Positions 11,508 to 23,969 of a stretch of 64,000 nt of DNA are shown here, piece after piece (the stretch's first letter is position 1; each line of letters begins with the position of its first letter). The translations under genes were made by a program, and so were the position numbers. Source of the DNA: Pholis gunnellus. Lineage: Eukaryota; Chordata; Actinopteri; Perciformes; Pholidae. The stretch lies in assembly GCA_910591455.2 (NCBI GenBank), contig OU342809.1, positions 13,657,815 through 13,721,814 on the forward strand, written 5' to 3'. The notes under the pieces are model-generated. The model ran no database searches and had not been told where the DNA came from. It was given only the letters and a program-made list of their open reading frames with translations.

Positions 11508-14500
11508 ATGTCGAACGTTGTGGACACTAAGCTATACGACATCCTCGGAGTTTCACCATCTGCCTCTGAAAATGAACTAAAAAAGGTAAATACGTTACTC
11601 TGTCACACGAACTGGAAATGTGTTTATTAAGAACAGAATAAAAGAGGGAGAGAGAGAGAGGTCACCAGTGAATTTTGGCCTAGAAACAAGCACCGTGAGC
11701 TAGCTTAGGATCCTCAGAGTTAGCTAGCCTAGCCAGTAAGCTAAGCTACGCTAAGTAACTGTTCAGTACTTCATGGCGCGGCGTTTTTTATGTCAATTAA
11801 AGCTACTCATTGGTGTTTTGTAAAATACCAACAATTGATTGTGATTTTCATCGTTTCTCTCGTTACGTGAATCTGTGGAGTTATTAGCCTGCCCGAAAAC
11901 CAAGAAATACACTGTGTTGACCACGAGTGTGATAGCTTGCCGGGCTATTGACGTTACATGATACATTCCAGCAAATAGCCTCCACCAAGTAACGAAGCAA
12001 CTGCCAACTAAACCGCTCATCTAGAAAGGAGTACCAAGAAAAGAAACCCATGTGTATTGTTAGCGGCGTTGGTGTAACGTCTTGTATCTCTAAACTGAAA
12101 TGTGTCGTGAGTTGAGGTTTTATAGATAACGCTCCACTTGTGTGGTGGTGGGTACCAGACTTATGTCGTGTAACGTTAGCTAACGGTACTTTATACTTAA
12201 TGTATGTGTAACTGACGTCTCTGTGTAACGTTAACGGTACCCCAAACTCAATTCAATCGCCAGGCAGTTAGGAATTGTTGAAACGATCGACAAATCTACC
12301 TACCTTCACATTTAGACACTGTATCACGTGTTTGTGACCGCCTGTTTCGTAACCAAATTAACTGTAGTTAATGTAACGTAATGTTAAGCAATTGCCTGTC
12401 ATCCCAGCTGTTATTCCTACTAAAACATGCTAGGTGATGGCACCAACTTACAGTGTGATTCATGTTCAAAACATTTTTCTGTCAAAATGAAGTGCTTTTA
12501 GATTTGCCAGAAGATCATAAATGTAATGTCTTTACGCTCGAGTGTCTGAGATGTTAAAGCCAGCGATGCTCTTGCCAGTGTCCTTATGTTTTTGACAGCA
12601 GGCCCACAAGTCAAGCCTTTGGCTAGTAAGGACAGTTAATACACGTCGTGATCTGCTAGCAGAGCTCATTGACACAGTTGGTGCTTGTCTTCAGGGCGCA
12701 GACACAGCCCTTTTCTGATCATATCTGATTTTTGATTCATTACAGTCCTACCGCAAACTGGCCAAAGAGTACCATCCTGACAAGAACCCCGACGCTGGAG
12801 ACAAGGTATGATGCACCATAGCATGGTAACAGCAGCAACACTGTAGTTAGCAACAGCAATAGCTCAATTATTCAACAATTGGGACCAAGGAATGATGTCA
12901 ACTTAGTTTATCATCATGATCACACACTCTTTGAGGTAAGTTGCAGATCAGAGTACAGAATATGAAACAGCCTTTTTTTCCCAAGCGAAATTCGCATCAG
13001 TGCTGCTGATTCGTACTGCTCTACGACTTGATTTCTCAGATGCTACAATGTGACAAGAAAGACTAAACTGTCTTTTTGTTTCTTTTTACTTTGTAAGAGA
13101 GGCTCATCAGAAACACACCGAGTTGGCTCTTTTTGCTGTGATGTTCTGAGTTGTTTGACACTGTGTCAAGCTGTCTGATTGTATATTATTTTCTCTCTCA
13201 TTTTCCAGTTTAAAGAGATCAGTTTTGCATATGAGGTACTGACAAACCCAGAGAAGAAGGAGCTTTATGACCGCTATGGAGAACAGGGCCTACGGGAGGG
13301 AGGAGGCGGTGGGCCTGGCATGGACGATATCTTCTCTCACATTTTTGGCGGAGGACTATTTGGGTTCATGGGGGGACAGGGCAGAGGACGCAATGGAGGC
13401 CGGAGGAGAGGAGAGGATATGGTACATCCTCTGAAGTAAGTGTGTTGCATAGATACCGTTTAGTGCTTCACATATATTGTGCTGTTGCACACATCTTACA
13501 TCTCTTATTTTTTTCATGCAGAGTTTCTCTTGAAGACCTCTATAATGGCAAAACTACCAAACTGCAGCTCAGTAAGAATGTGCTGTGTGCTGCCTGTAAT
13601 GGGTGAGTTTGCTTTGAATGTTTCATTTCAATTGTTTAAAATAATGTATATTTTCAAAGCCCTGTCAGAATAACAGTCATTTTGTTCGATATACGTTCCT
13701 GTTAACAATGAGGATGCTTTACTCTTTGCCTTTTAGTCAGGGGGGTAAAGCAGGAGCAGTGCAGAAGTGCGTGGCATGCAGAGGACGAGGTATGAGAATC
13801 ATGATTAGACAGCTGGCCCCTGGGATGGTCCAACAGATGCAGTCCGTCTGCACAGACTGCAATGGAGAAGGTATTATATATGTAAAAAACCCCACACACT
13901 GACTCTACTTTTAAAAGACACCGATGTTGTACAACAACGAGCGCAACGGCACTCTGAAACTGTCCAATCTGTGCACGTGTGCTTGTGCAGGGGAGGTGAT
14001 AAATGAGAAAGACCGCTGCAGAAAGTGCGAGGGTCATAAGGTGTGTAAGGAGACTAAGCTTCTTGAGGTGCACGTGGACAAAGGCATGAGACACGGGCAG
14101 AAGATCACATTCTCTGGGGAAGCTGACCAAGCACCAGGAGTCGAACCAGGAGACATAGTGCTGGTGCTGCAAGAGAAAGAACATGAGGTAAAGAAAACCT
14201 GTGTTCATCTTATTATCATGGCTAGGAAGATGATATGCTGTACATGTTATGACACTTAACAAATTTGGATGTCGATCTCAATCAGGAATTCCGCCGTGAT
14301 GGCAGTGACCTCCACATGGTCCAACGCATCGGTCTGGTTGAGGCTCTGTGTGGCTTCCAGATGACTGTCGCACACCTTGATGGACGTCAGTTGCTCGTCA
14401 AATATCCACCGGGCAAGGTCATCGAGCCAGGTAAACCAGTCTTCAAACCACCAACCGTCTCTGTCGGGACATCCCTCCTTTTTTTGTTTTGTTCTCATGC

Positions 14501-15357
14501 ACATTTTAAAGTGCAAAAGATGATAGCTCTTATATTCGCTGCGTCTATTCATTTTTTTGCAGCTAGTTTTACTCGTGTCCTGATAAACACTAAGGGTGTC
14601 TGGAATACACCATTGACTCAGGTTTACGCACAATTTAAAAATAATTCTTATGTATACACAGACATTTTCATGACAGTTAAAAACCTGGTAAAGTATAATA
14701 TATAATACTAGTTTTCCTATTAACTTTGTAGGTTTAAAACAAATCCCAAATAGCATTTTAAATTGTTATTGTAACACATCATAATATGCCAAAAGCAAAG
14801 TGATCCACATATTCAAAGCATAGTTTTGCCTGACAGTTCTGTTGTGCTTTCATCACAATAAACAGCACATAGCTTGTAAATTCAAAGGTTACGGATTCCT
14901 GTTGCGTGTGCATGCCTTTACACCGTTGTGTTGATGTCTGGCAGGTTCTATTCGAATGGTGAAGGGAGAGGGAATGCCTCAGTACAGAAACCCATTTGAG
15001 AAGGGAGACCTTTACATCAAGTTTGACGTCCAGTTCCCCGAAAACAACTGGATTAGCCCCGAAAAACTGAATGTGAGTCGCACTTGTTAAACATCCCGCA
15101 GTGCACAACTTGCGCTCCTTTAAGCTTGAATGATTGTAATTTTTTAAAACTTAATTCTATTCTTGCAGGAACTCGAGTGCTTACTCCCTGCGCGTGCTGA
15201 GAATCCTGTTATTGCAGCAGATGCAGAGGAAGTTGACCTGACAGAATTTGACAAGAGTCAAGGGTCAGGAAGTGGAGCCAGGAGAGAGGCCTACAATGAT
15301 AGTTCTGATGAGGAAGGGGGCCATCATGGCCCAGGGGTGCAGTGTGCACACCAATAG
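11508..15357 (+). CDS. dnaja2: DnaJ homolog subfamily A member 2 (type I Hsp40 co-chaperone)
   Basis: Cytosolic J-protein that stimulates Hsp70 ATPase and hands over unfolded clients. Nine exons join in frame: 11508-11585, 12746-12805, 13209-13435, 13522-13602, 13737-13870, 13991-14187, 14286-14430, 14945-15072 and 15169-15357. They give 1239 nt, that is 412 residues, exactly the vertebrate DNAJA2 length. The J-domain starts MSNVVDTKLYDILGV and carries the HPD triad at residues 36-38. A Gly-rich linker (GGGLFGFMGGQGRGRNGG) follows. The zinc-finger region has CAACNGQG, CVACRGRG, CTDCNGEG and CRKCEGHK. The C-terminal client-binding and dimer domain follows (GEGMPQYRNPFEKGDLYIKF). The protein ends VQCAHQ, a CaaX-type box expected to be farnesylated. 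No frameshift or lost motif was seen. Fish have a and b copies, and I cannot choose between them. Confidence 0.97.
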
Positions 15358-16829
15358 AAAGACTCATACATAAAAACATGCACATTGCGCACACACACAC
15401 ACATGCATAAATACATGAACATCTCTTGAGTTCCATTGCTAACACCATTCAAGACTTGACACACACATACATGTTGATTTCTCTCCTTTCACGATTCACA
15501 CGAAAAAGAGATGTACACAAATACATATACACGTATATCAACCCTCCTCAGTCCCATGGTGCCCATAAGTCAGAGATATGCTGGCCGTGTGATGACCATT
15601 TTGTGTTTATGGACAGTAGTGCTCATCAAAGCCTCCGGCAAGAAGGTTCCCTGAATGAACTTGACTTGGACCGCCCTCTTTTCATCCTCGGCTTTTACCT
15701 TTCACTGTGGGGAAACACCAGTCTAGTGTATAAAATGCAAATATTGTTGACTTTCTTGTATACGGTGTAGTTTAGTCTATCTCACACAAGCGCATGCTGC
15801 TTTCTTGCTGACGATCTTGCACATGTAGATCCAGGGTCCGGATAGGACACCACGGAGAAATCTGACACCACACCTGTTTAAATTTCAATGTGTCACTGCT
15901 TTCAAAGTGCCCTGCTATCAAGAGAGCTGACCTAATTACAGCCTGCTGAGAGCCGCACGTTTATTCCTCGTCATCCTCTGAGGTGAACAGTCGTATTTTT
16001 GAAAAGGCAACTGTTTCTGTTAAGTCCCCAGCCGTCGCATTGCTAACATATTAAAGCCCCGAGTAAAACGCCTGTCAGCCAGGCACCACGTTTTCTTTTA
16101 ACTTGTTTGTCTTTGTTGGTTTGAATGTTAGTGTGTTCGAGACCACAGAACTTGAACCTAAGTTGCGTACTCTTCATTTGAATCGAGGACACACTTGTGT
16201 ACTTTATGTGTGTGTAATGCAGCGGCTCCGTGTGTGAGCGGCTGTGGAATGTTCTGGCTTATTAGAGTGATATTCCTGCTTTGTGTTGGACTGCAGTGTT
16301 AGTGGACACTTAATAGGGGCAATTTAAGAGGGACAAAACAGAATGTTTATTTGCTGAGAATCTTTTCCCCCATGTAGACATTCTCCCTCTACTCACCAGA
16401 ACCAGGAGATCTTCTTCTCTTGCAGGAAAACCACTGGGCCCACAGCAAACCTCTGTATTATACATATCTCCCCATTGTAGAATTGTTAGCCAAACTTACA
16501 TTCTTTGACATGTTACAATATTCCTATCATGATAGATCTGTAAATAAATATAGCCCCAGTCCATAGGTGCATTAGAAGTCTACAGCGGTGTCCTTCGTCT
16601 AGTCACGTTATTTCTTTTACAAGTGAGTAATGGCCAACAGTGCCAATATATATGTTATGTTCACATGAAGGAGTTGATGGAACCTCTGTAAACTGTTAAC
16701 ATGCACCTCTGCGACTTATTGTGTATGTAATTAAGGCCACAGGGATATTGTGTACACAACTAAAGGGGGGTCATTGATAAATGACGTTAATGTTGATGCT
16801 TACGTTTGTCAAGATGATAATAACTGTAT

Positions 16830-16835
16830 AATAAA
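16830..16835 (+). terminator. Candidate dnaja2 poly(A) signal AATAAA
   Basis: Canonical hexamer in the sequence 'tgtataataaacagtc', followed by a T-rich stretch (TTTTTTTGATGTC) about 20 nt downstream. The assignment to dnaja2 rests on position and strand only. Confidence 0.5.
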
Positions 16836-16909
16836 CAGTCAATTCAATTTTTTTGATGTCTTATTCCATATGCACACCCTGCATTCATAACACTTTCTTA
16901 TTATGTAAG

Positions 16910-16911
<2 letters not shown>

Positions 16912-16950
<39 letters not shown>
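16912..16950. repeat. TA dinucleotide microsatellite
   Basis: About 19 uninterrupted TA units are seen directly, between the convergent 3' ends of dnaja2 and the 17-22.8 kb gene. Confidence 0.95.
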
Positions 16951-16956
<6 letters not shown>

Positions 16957-17088
16957 TATTATCTGATAAGCAATGTGGAAGATTTTAAATCATTAGAAAA
17001 TCCCACTTTCATTGAACAGTGTTGACAGCAATTAACAAAAAAATCCCTTTTGTTGAAACTTCACATGAATGTAAGCAGCTGTAGTTTC

Positions 17089-20000
17089 TCAGTCTGCTCC
17101 CTCGTCTGTTTCACTGCTGTTGAGAGCTACTGGACCCAGGAGCTCCTTAAATCCTGCAGTATTCCTAGAGGATAAAAGGGAAACATAAGGGGTGGAGGTA
17201 AACCTTACTTTGATGTTTCGTTTAAAGGGGTGTCCCTTACCTGTCTCGCTTGGACTGCATGACGTGGGATCTCTCTCTTCTCAGCTGCTCCAGTCGCTCT
17301 CTGACAACTGTCTTCTGCTGGTTCTTATCCTCCTAAAACACAATAGTAATGGTGTTACAATGACAGATGCAATTATGTAGACTGATTCCCTTAATATACA
17401 GTATTTTACCTGTGGTAGATCTTTTGTGAGGTGCCTTAGCCTGTCTGTGTGTTTCAGGCCAAGCAGGTCTTCCTCTGCCTTTCTGTTCTGTATGATGGAC
17501 AGACGCTCCTGAACCTGAAGGACAAACCGTGTCAGAGTGACAAGTCACCTCTGCCTCCCACAAACAATGACCCGAATACTAGAGGGTGAAATTCCTCCTC
17601 TGCTTCTACACCTTTCTCTCACCCTCAGCAGCTGTCTCTCTCTCTCTCTCTGCTGCCTCTGTTCGACCTTTCTTTGCACGTCCACCAGGTTGCGCATTGT
17701 TATTTCTCTCTCCATTTCCGAGACTGGTTCTCTTGCTCGCTCTCTCTCCATCACTGTGGATTCCCTCATTGCCTCCCTTTCTGCAGGGCTACTGTCAAAC
17801 TGTACAAGAGGAAACAGCAGATGAGTGAATAATGTGGAAATGTTCAGCACAGATCTTGGTTGCACAACCATGTATCAGCAAACTTACCGTGGCTTCTGTA
17901 TTATATGCCTGGTCCTCAGCATGAGCGGGTTCAGGCCCTCTCAGGTCCCACAGCTCCGACTCTGTTGCAGTGGGACACATTTCTACCTCAAGCACTTCTC
18001 TGTCCACATTAGCTGTCTCTTTCGTCAGTTCAGAGCAGATGTCACCACCGTGCCGCTTGATCTCAGGAGGGTCAACCAAGAGATGTGGTCGTGCAGCCTG
18101 CAGGGTCTCTGCTACCAAAGCATGTGTATGCAGGTCACATTCAGATTCTCCCTTCTCTGGTTGATCAGCTAGTGCTCTCTCCACCAAGGCCAAATAATGA
18201 GGATATAAAAAGGGTAAAAAAAAAATCAATGCATGACATAGTAATACAATGTTTTATGGTCTGCTTTACAAATCATATAGTACCTGTCCTACTGTGCTGA
18301 ACTGCAGGTCTGAAGACTGTGCTTTAGGATGACCTGTGGAATCAGAGTGGAGCAGAGTGGGTATCATCTCTTCTCTGTCACTCTCTCCAGTAGTCTCCTC
18401 ACACGGTGTGTGTTCAGCTGTACTGCTTGTGTCATTTGGCTGTACACCCTGGCTCTGTCCTGTGCCTCTGACCGCAGCGCCTTCCTCATACTCAGGGTCA
18501 TCCTCTGGTGGTTTGCTCCAAGCAAGGGTAATCAGTGAGCCCTGTTTCTCATAACTCTGGGAGCTCTTAGTTGCACTGCCCACTTCTTCTTCCTGGGCTC
18601 CTCGGTCCGCGGTGAGACTCTGACTTGTTGCATCTGAGACACACAAGATCTCCAAGTAGGGCAGGTCCTCCATGACCGCTCCACAACCTGGGGGGGAAAA
18701 GCAATATGTTGTAATTGCAGCTGTAAGCGTTTGGTCCAGGTTTGCCTGTGTTTGCAGTACCTATACAGACGTCCTCTTTGTCCGTCCATTCTGCAGCTTG
18801 CATCACATTTAGTTCCCTGCTGGCCCTTCTGATTGAATCCACTGTCGGAGCTTCAGCTGGCCCGCCACTGCTGTTTTGAGGATCGACCAGTCCACTGCAG
18901 CAGGACAGAGCTGTGATTTGCTCATTGACGCTATTTGCGGTCAAGTTTGGATAAGGAGGGATTATAGAGCCTGAAGTAAGTGGGGCATCTGATATCAGCT
19001 GGAGCAGGTTGGTGTAGCGTTGTGCTTGAAGTTCTGATTCATATGCATCTCGCAGAGCTCGGACACACTGTGCACTCTGACAGACACACATCATTATTTG
19101 AACAGTCTGTGCTTTATTAAAAGAGTCTCCGTAATTGTTGAATCTTAGGATTGGATGTTGTGGTTGTCTTGACTCACCTTGTCCATCAGTGCTGGCAGTA
19201 ATGCAGACGCTTGGACTTCCTGGAGCTCCATCAGATGGGTCAAAAGGAGCAGGCAACAATCCTCCACATAGTGTTGGTGCCACATTGCCGGTTGACTGCT
19301 TATGTGGGGCTGCAGTTGTGGCTGAAGGTTTGTTCGCTTTAAGGGGGTCTGAGTGCCATTGCATGTCTGCAGGCCAGCATGGATTTCTCTAAGTCTTTTT
19401 ATACAGCCATTTCTTAAAGCAGATTGCTGATGGCTATCTGCATAGGAAATATAAAACAAGAAAGATGGGAAATGAGGGGCACACAAAAGAAAAGCAGTTC
19501 TGACAAGCATGCAGCAGAAAAAGAAATACAATATTCATATACCCTTATTTTGAGGCACTGTGCAACCTGGCTCTTGCAAATCCTTGATGGAGACCCCGTT
19601 TGCCAACTTGACCAGGTGCTTCCTCTCCTGCTCCTGAGTCAGTACCAGCAACTGCAGCACTGCCTGCTGTAACAGGGCCAACGTTGTTGATCTGCTGCTG
19701 ATAAAACTGCTGTAGTGTTTTCCTTTAAGCCATTACTCGAGAAACATCTTGCTCACAATTATTTTTAAGTCAGGTTATGCCATGTGCTGCCTTTCTGTCA
19801 GAATCAGTGTATGCAGATTTACAATACCTGCTGTGGTGATACTGAGATAATGTCTTTCTGTTGCTCCTCCTCTTCACCATGTAGCCACAGTTCTGCCTGC
19901 TCTGCTCCGCAGGGACTCGTAACATGTGGCCTGAACAGATACATGTGGGACAGACAGAATATAGCGGAAACAGAGTGTGCATAGGGCAAAAAGCAAGAAC

Positions 20001-22772
20001 TGATGATAGCGAGTACATTTTCCTTTTCAGAGTTGAATCTTTATTTCCACTTTTAGTTTTGTCTCACCATGTCTCCCAGGACTGCCGAGCTGCCAGTAGA
20101 GCGCTGTAAGACATTTTCTCTCTCTGAGCTCTGAGAGTTGCCAATCTGATGTATAGGCACAACAGCCTCAGGCTCTCCCTGTCCAGCCTGGAAGGTAAAC
20201 GATTAAGGAGTCAACTCATTATGTACCTGATAAGAGCTATGTAGAAGTCCTTATGCGTCAAATCTTGCACAAGTTGTGTTGAGTACAAGGTGAGCAAAAT
20301 CACACAGTAATTAAATAAAGAAATCTAAAGTCAATGTGAATATATGTGGGATTATTTCGATTTTATTGGTGTGTAGAGTTAACCTGACCCGTGATATCTC
20401 ATGACATCATGATAATCCAGCTACCGTGTAAGGTAAGAGGTTCAAATTTCAAAAGTATTTACCTCTCACCCAGGACTGTTAGTGTGTCCCTTTCTTGTCG
20501 TCGAAGTGTGCACAACTCACACAGGAGCGAAACGGCAGACCAACACTGCTCCCTGCACTCAGGACGGCTTCTCAGGAAGGCCCTGCAGGAGAGTAACTTC
20601 TGTTATAGCGCTTTTCTTTGATGCCCATTAAGGGGACATGGAGAGTTGTTTGCAGTGTTTACGTGAGTTTTGATAAAGTGCGCTACCTGTGTTTTTATTC
20701 ATAACTGAAGGTGAGTGTCCTTGTTTTAATCAGAGCATAAATGACACAGCAATTAAACAGCAAACTGTATTTTTACTTTAGTTTTGGAACCAAGAAATAT
20801 TTCTGTCTTGTAGTTTGGTCATTGTTTTCTTTTCAGTTTAAGACGTTTCAGTATATTTAGTTTTCTATTCATCTTAAATGTGTAATAATAACCTTGTTAT
20901 TGTGTGTTACCTGTATACCCTTAAGGCTCCTGGCAGCTCAGCCAAACGAAGCATGTCACCTGACACCAAAGCCTCATCTGCAAGATCCCCCAGCCCCTCC
21001 TCTTCCTTAAGTTGTTGCCATGGCAGCAGGGTCTCCCAGATACTCAGAGCTGTGGCATCACCAATAAAGAAGAGGAAGGGGGAACAAATGGGGAATGTGA
21101 AGCACCTGGACCAGGCTCTATGATACTTTGAGTTAGGAGATTGTTTTTGTGTTTTATTGCTACGACAGTTCAGTGAGACCTTTCCTTACTGTAGTGCTCC
21201 TGAAGCATTTCAGTATAAAGCAAGTGGGTCACCACATCATACTTCACTTCCAGCAAGAGCAGGACGTCTGATAGGGAGACACAGCCCCAGGCCTCACCTC
21301 TGACCCCGGGGCTTTGGCCCTGCCAGGGAGAGGGCAGTATACTTTGCACACTCTCTGATGCCAATCTAAGAAGATAGATAAAAGCACATATCAATATCAT
21401 AATTATAGTAAACATGCAATTCAATGCTTGATGGGTGCCTTGTGACATTAAATACAGGTTTTAATTGTTTCTAGAGGTCAAAAATTCTAATCTTTAGAGG
21501 ATCAACACTGCAATGTATCAAAACTTAGTTAAAGTGATACTATGTGGCTTTTGTAAGAAGAAATAACACATTCTCCCTCAAACTAATTTAAAGGTAAATT
21601 AATTTGCAATAAAATGAATTGTTGCTTAAATCTATACATTCAGGGGTTCTGGTGCTTCAGCCTCACTTAGTCTGGTATGACCAGTATTGTGTGATGGCTT
21701 ATGTTAGCAGATTTTAGGTAGATCTATGCATAACAGATATTACTGACAGATTTTTTTCTACTTAACTTTAACATTATTCCATATTTGTCACAGCAGAAGT
21801 TACATGGCTTGCTTTACAACAAAAAATTATATGTTGAGACTATTTTACTGTATGTTTAGCAGGTAGAGCCTCAATCTGCACGGCAACAAGAAAATCGATC
21901 CTATATAAGCATTAAGTCATGGAGTAAAACACAATCATATTTCCCTCTGTACTCTGATAGAGTTACAATATCAAGTAATGTATTATAAAGAGGTAAGCGC
22001 CTTTACCTTAGAATTGTATTTGAGTAACATTTTGACTTCTGAGAGTGAAGATGCTCACCTGGCCCAGCACTGCCTGGCTGCCTTCTTGAGCCTCTTCCCA
22101 CCTCTCGCACTCCCAGACAGCTCTTTCCCCCCCACCACTTGTTTGAAGGTATTTGGGTCTGTGCTTTGGTGGAGGCAATTCACCACATGAGGATTGACTC
22201 TAACTTGTTTGTCCATCACATAGAGAGTGTTGAGATTTCCAACATTTAGCAGCTGGAGGTCCCAGTAGAGCTGCAGATAACAATATTGTGATGACAAAAT
22301 AATATTTTGGTCACTGGGTTATATGAAATTCAGAGAAAAGAAAAAAACATTGCATTGACTACCTTTTCCTTCTTTTCCTTCTCCCTTTCCATTTCTAGGA
22401 GAACATCCAACACATTTTCACCAACACATAACCAACTACTGTCACCTCCTGCGATCTGAAACGGACACACGTACACAGGAGTATCCCATAATGACAAATG
22501 AAGATTGGATCAAACAATTGCGGCTTTGTTGTTTTAAATATGTCCGTTTTTACCTTCTTCATGGCCACATGTGCTTCATCGTTGTTGGAGGAAACGTGAA
22601 ACACTTTGTGGTAGAGCAGACTCACGTCCTCAGAGGAAAACTCTGCTCCGACAGACTTACCCAGAGATCGGTACAGACCGGGGATGCAATCCTGAAGGAA
22701 GATGTAAAGACATTACATGTAGTTTACGCATGCACACACGAAAACTAATATACTACATCTTACCTGCTCCAT
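17089..22772 (-). CDS. Unrecognised large multi-exon gene with coiled-coil C-terminus
   Basis: I do not recognise this gene. Short exons chain with good splice sites. The first is tiny (22764-22772, Met-Glu-Gln then GTAAG). It is followed by 22554-22691 (starts DCIPGLYRSLGK), about 22365-22455, 22061-22274, about 21196-21365, 20923-21048, about 20461-20583, about 20070-20189, one or two near 19.8-19.95 kb, about 19545-19678, about 19172-19436, 18760-19079, about 18285-18687, about 17890-18190 and 17600-17800. The last three are about 17411-17515, 17241-17333 and 17089-17163. The N-terminal third is helical and Leu/Glu-rich. The middle (18.2-19.1 kb) is acidic, Ser/Thr-rich and probably disordered. 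The end is a charged coiled coil (RQQRERERQLLRVRE, then RLEQLRRERSHVMQSKRDR) finishing NTAGFKELL and an acidic tail before TGA. I see no signal peptide or membrane segment, so an intracellular structural or adaptor role is only a guess. Confidence 0.7.
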
Positions 22773-23969
22773 GTTTTCACCACCGTGGACTGATAAATTA
22801 TACAGGCTGTTACTGTGGTTACAGCAGTCCTCTGCAAAACAGCTGGATCAGGTTACCAAGCAACAAAAGTGACAGTGTATCCGTCAGAGGGAGAAATGTG
22901 ATATAAGACCATGTGACACATTACACTTGTATGAAAAGTGCTCTGTAACATTGAACCACTGGTGAAAGTTGGTGGCTCTCGATGTGTAAATTGTATATTA
23001 TGTCTGTCTCATACATTATACATTACATTATATGCAATCATGCATCTTATAAAACATCCACTGGTGTTTAACAGGTCTGGAATTGCTAATTTCCTCTAAA
23101 GAACCATATAATTGGTACTAATTATGAAGAAAATGTAAAACATTTCTGAGACTGTTCTTAGGATTTACAATAGGGAGTTTATCAGCAGTTGCTCACTGAG
23201 ATGAATTTAGCTGAAAGAAGTGCTAAATTAAGTCCTAAGTAAATATTCATCCCATCTCCATTTATCATTTGAAACTTTATTCTAAATATATGTTGAATTG
23301 TTAAGTTATTTTACATTTTTGCATATTCAGCTGATCTGCGGTGCACTCAATAAAAGCAGTTGGAATGAATTAATTACAAACGTTTTAATTAAACATTAAT
23401 ATGTTTCATTTTAGGAAACCTAAAAAATGATCATAATACATTATTGATGACATAAAATGAAATACCACATATATTAGTGAAGCCTTTGTTTATTTGTACG
23501 ATGGAGATCAACAACAACAAAAAAAGAGTACCTGAGATTATGTGGCTTCCCATATATACAGTCACACATTGCACAGTGCTGAAAAAAACCTGTACAGTAG
23601 ACAAATGCTCTTTTGGTAGCAAATAATACTGGTAAAATAATCTAAAGACTATGGACAATATAATCAAAAATGTGTAAAACAAAACAGGTAGGGACAATAC
23701 CAATGAACATGTGGCAAAAAACGACAAAACCCCTGTGTAGTATAAATATTCAGTGCTACATATAAAAGTAAAACAAAGCTGATAAAAACATTAAAATGCA
23801 GTATTTCACTTCTGTCAATATGTTAAATCCCCAGGTAGTTCTATTTCAAACTGTATACAGTAACAAAAGGCTGTAGCAGTCCTTGAGTGGATTAAAGATT
23901 ATTAGAGATGGCAGTGCATATGTGTGCAGACAAGTTAAGTGTCCTCTTGAAAGTGAGCAGTCCAGAGAA
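22773..23969. other. Intergenic: 5' side of the unrecognised gene and 3' UTR of kcp
   Basis: No coding exon was found. The right half (about 23490-23969) is most simply the kcp 3' UTR, because the TGA of kcp is at 23970-23972 and a minus-strand AATAAA lies at 23489-23494. The left part should contain the promoter of the 17-22.8 kb gene; nothing distinctive is visible. Confidence 0.5.
23489..23494 (-). terminator. Candidate kcp poly(A) signal AATAAA
   Basis: TTTATT on the plus strand reads AATAAA on the minus strand, about 480 nt after the kcp stop codon. Assigned by position only. Confidence 0.5.

Larger units (their letters stand above)
15358..17088 (+). other. dnaja2: dnaja2 3' UTR and convergent intergenic stretch
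   Basis: There is no coding exon between the dnaja2 stop (15357) and the stop of the next minus-strand gene (17089). The sequence fits a long 3' UTR with ATAAA-rich ends. AATAAA at 16830-16835 is a good poly(A) candidate, about 1.5 kb after the stop. A TA microsatellite at 16912-16950 lies just beyond it. Confidence 0.6.

Noticed and set aside
13702..14262. 186-residue open frame on the minus strand
   Set aside because: It is a shadow antisense to dnaja2 exons 5 and 6, with no domain and no splice support.
14256..14756. 166-residue minus-strand open frame
   Set aside because: It overlaps a dnaja2 exon and intron in antisense, has odd composition and no exon signals.
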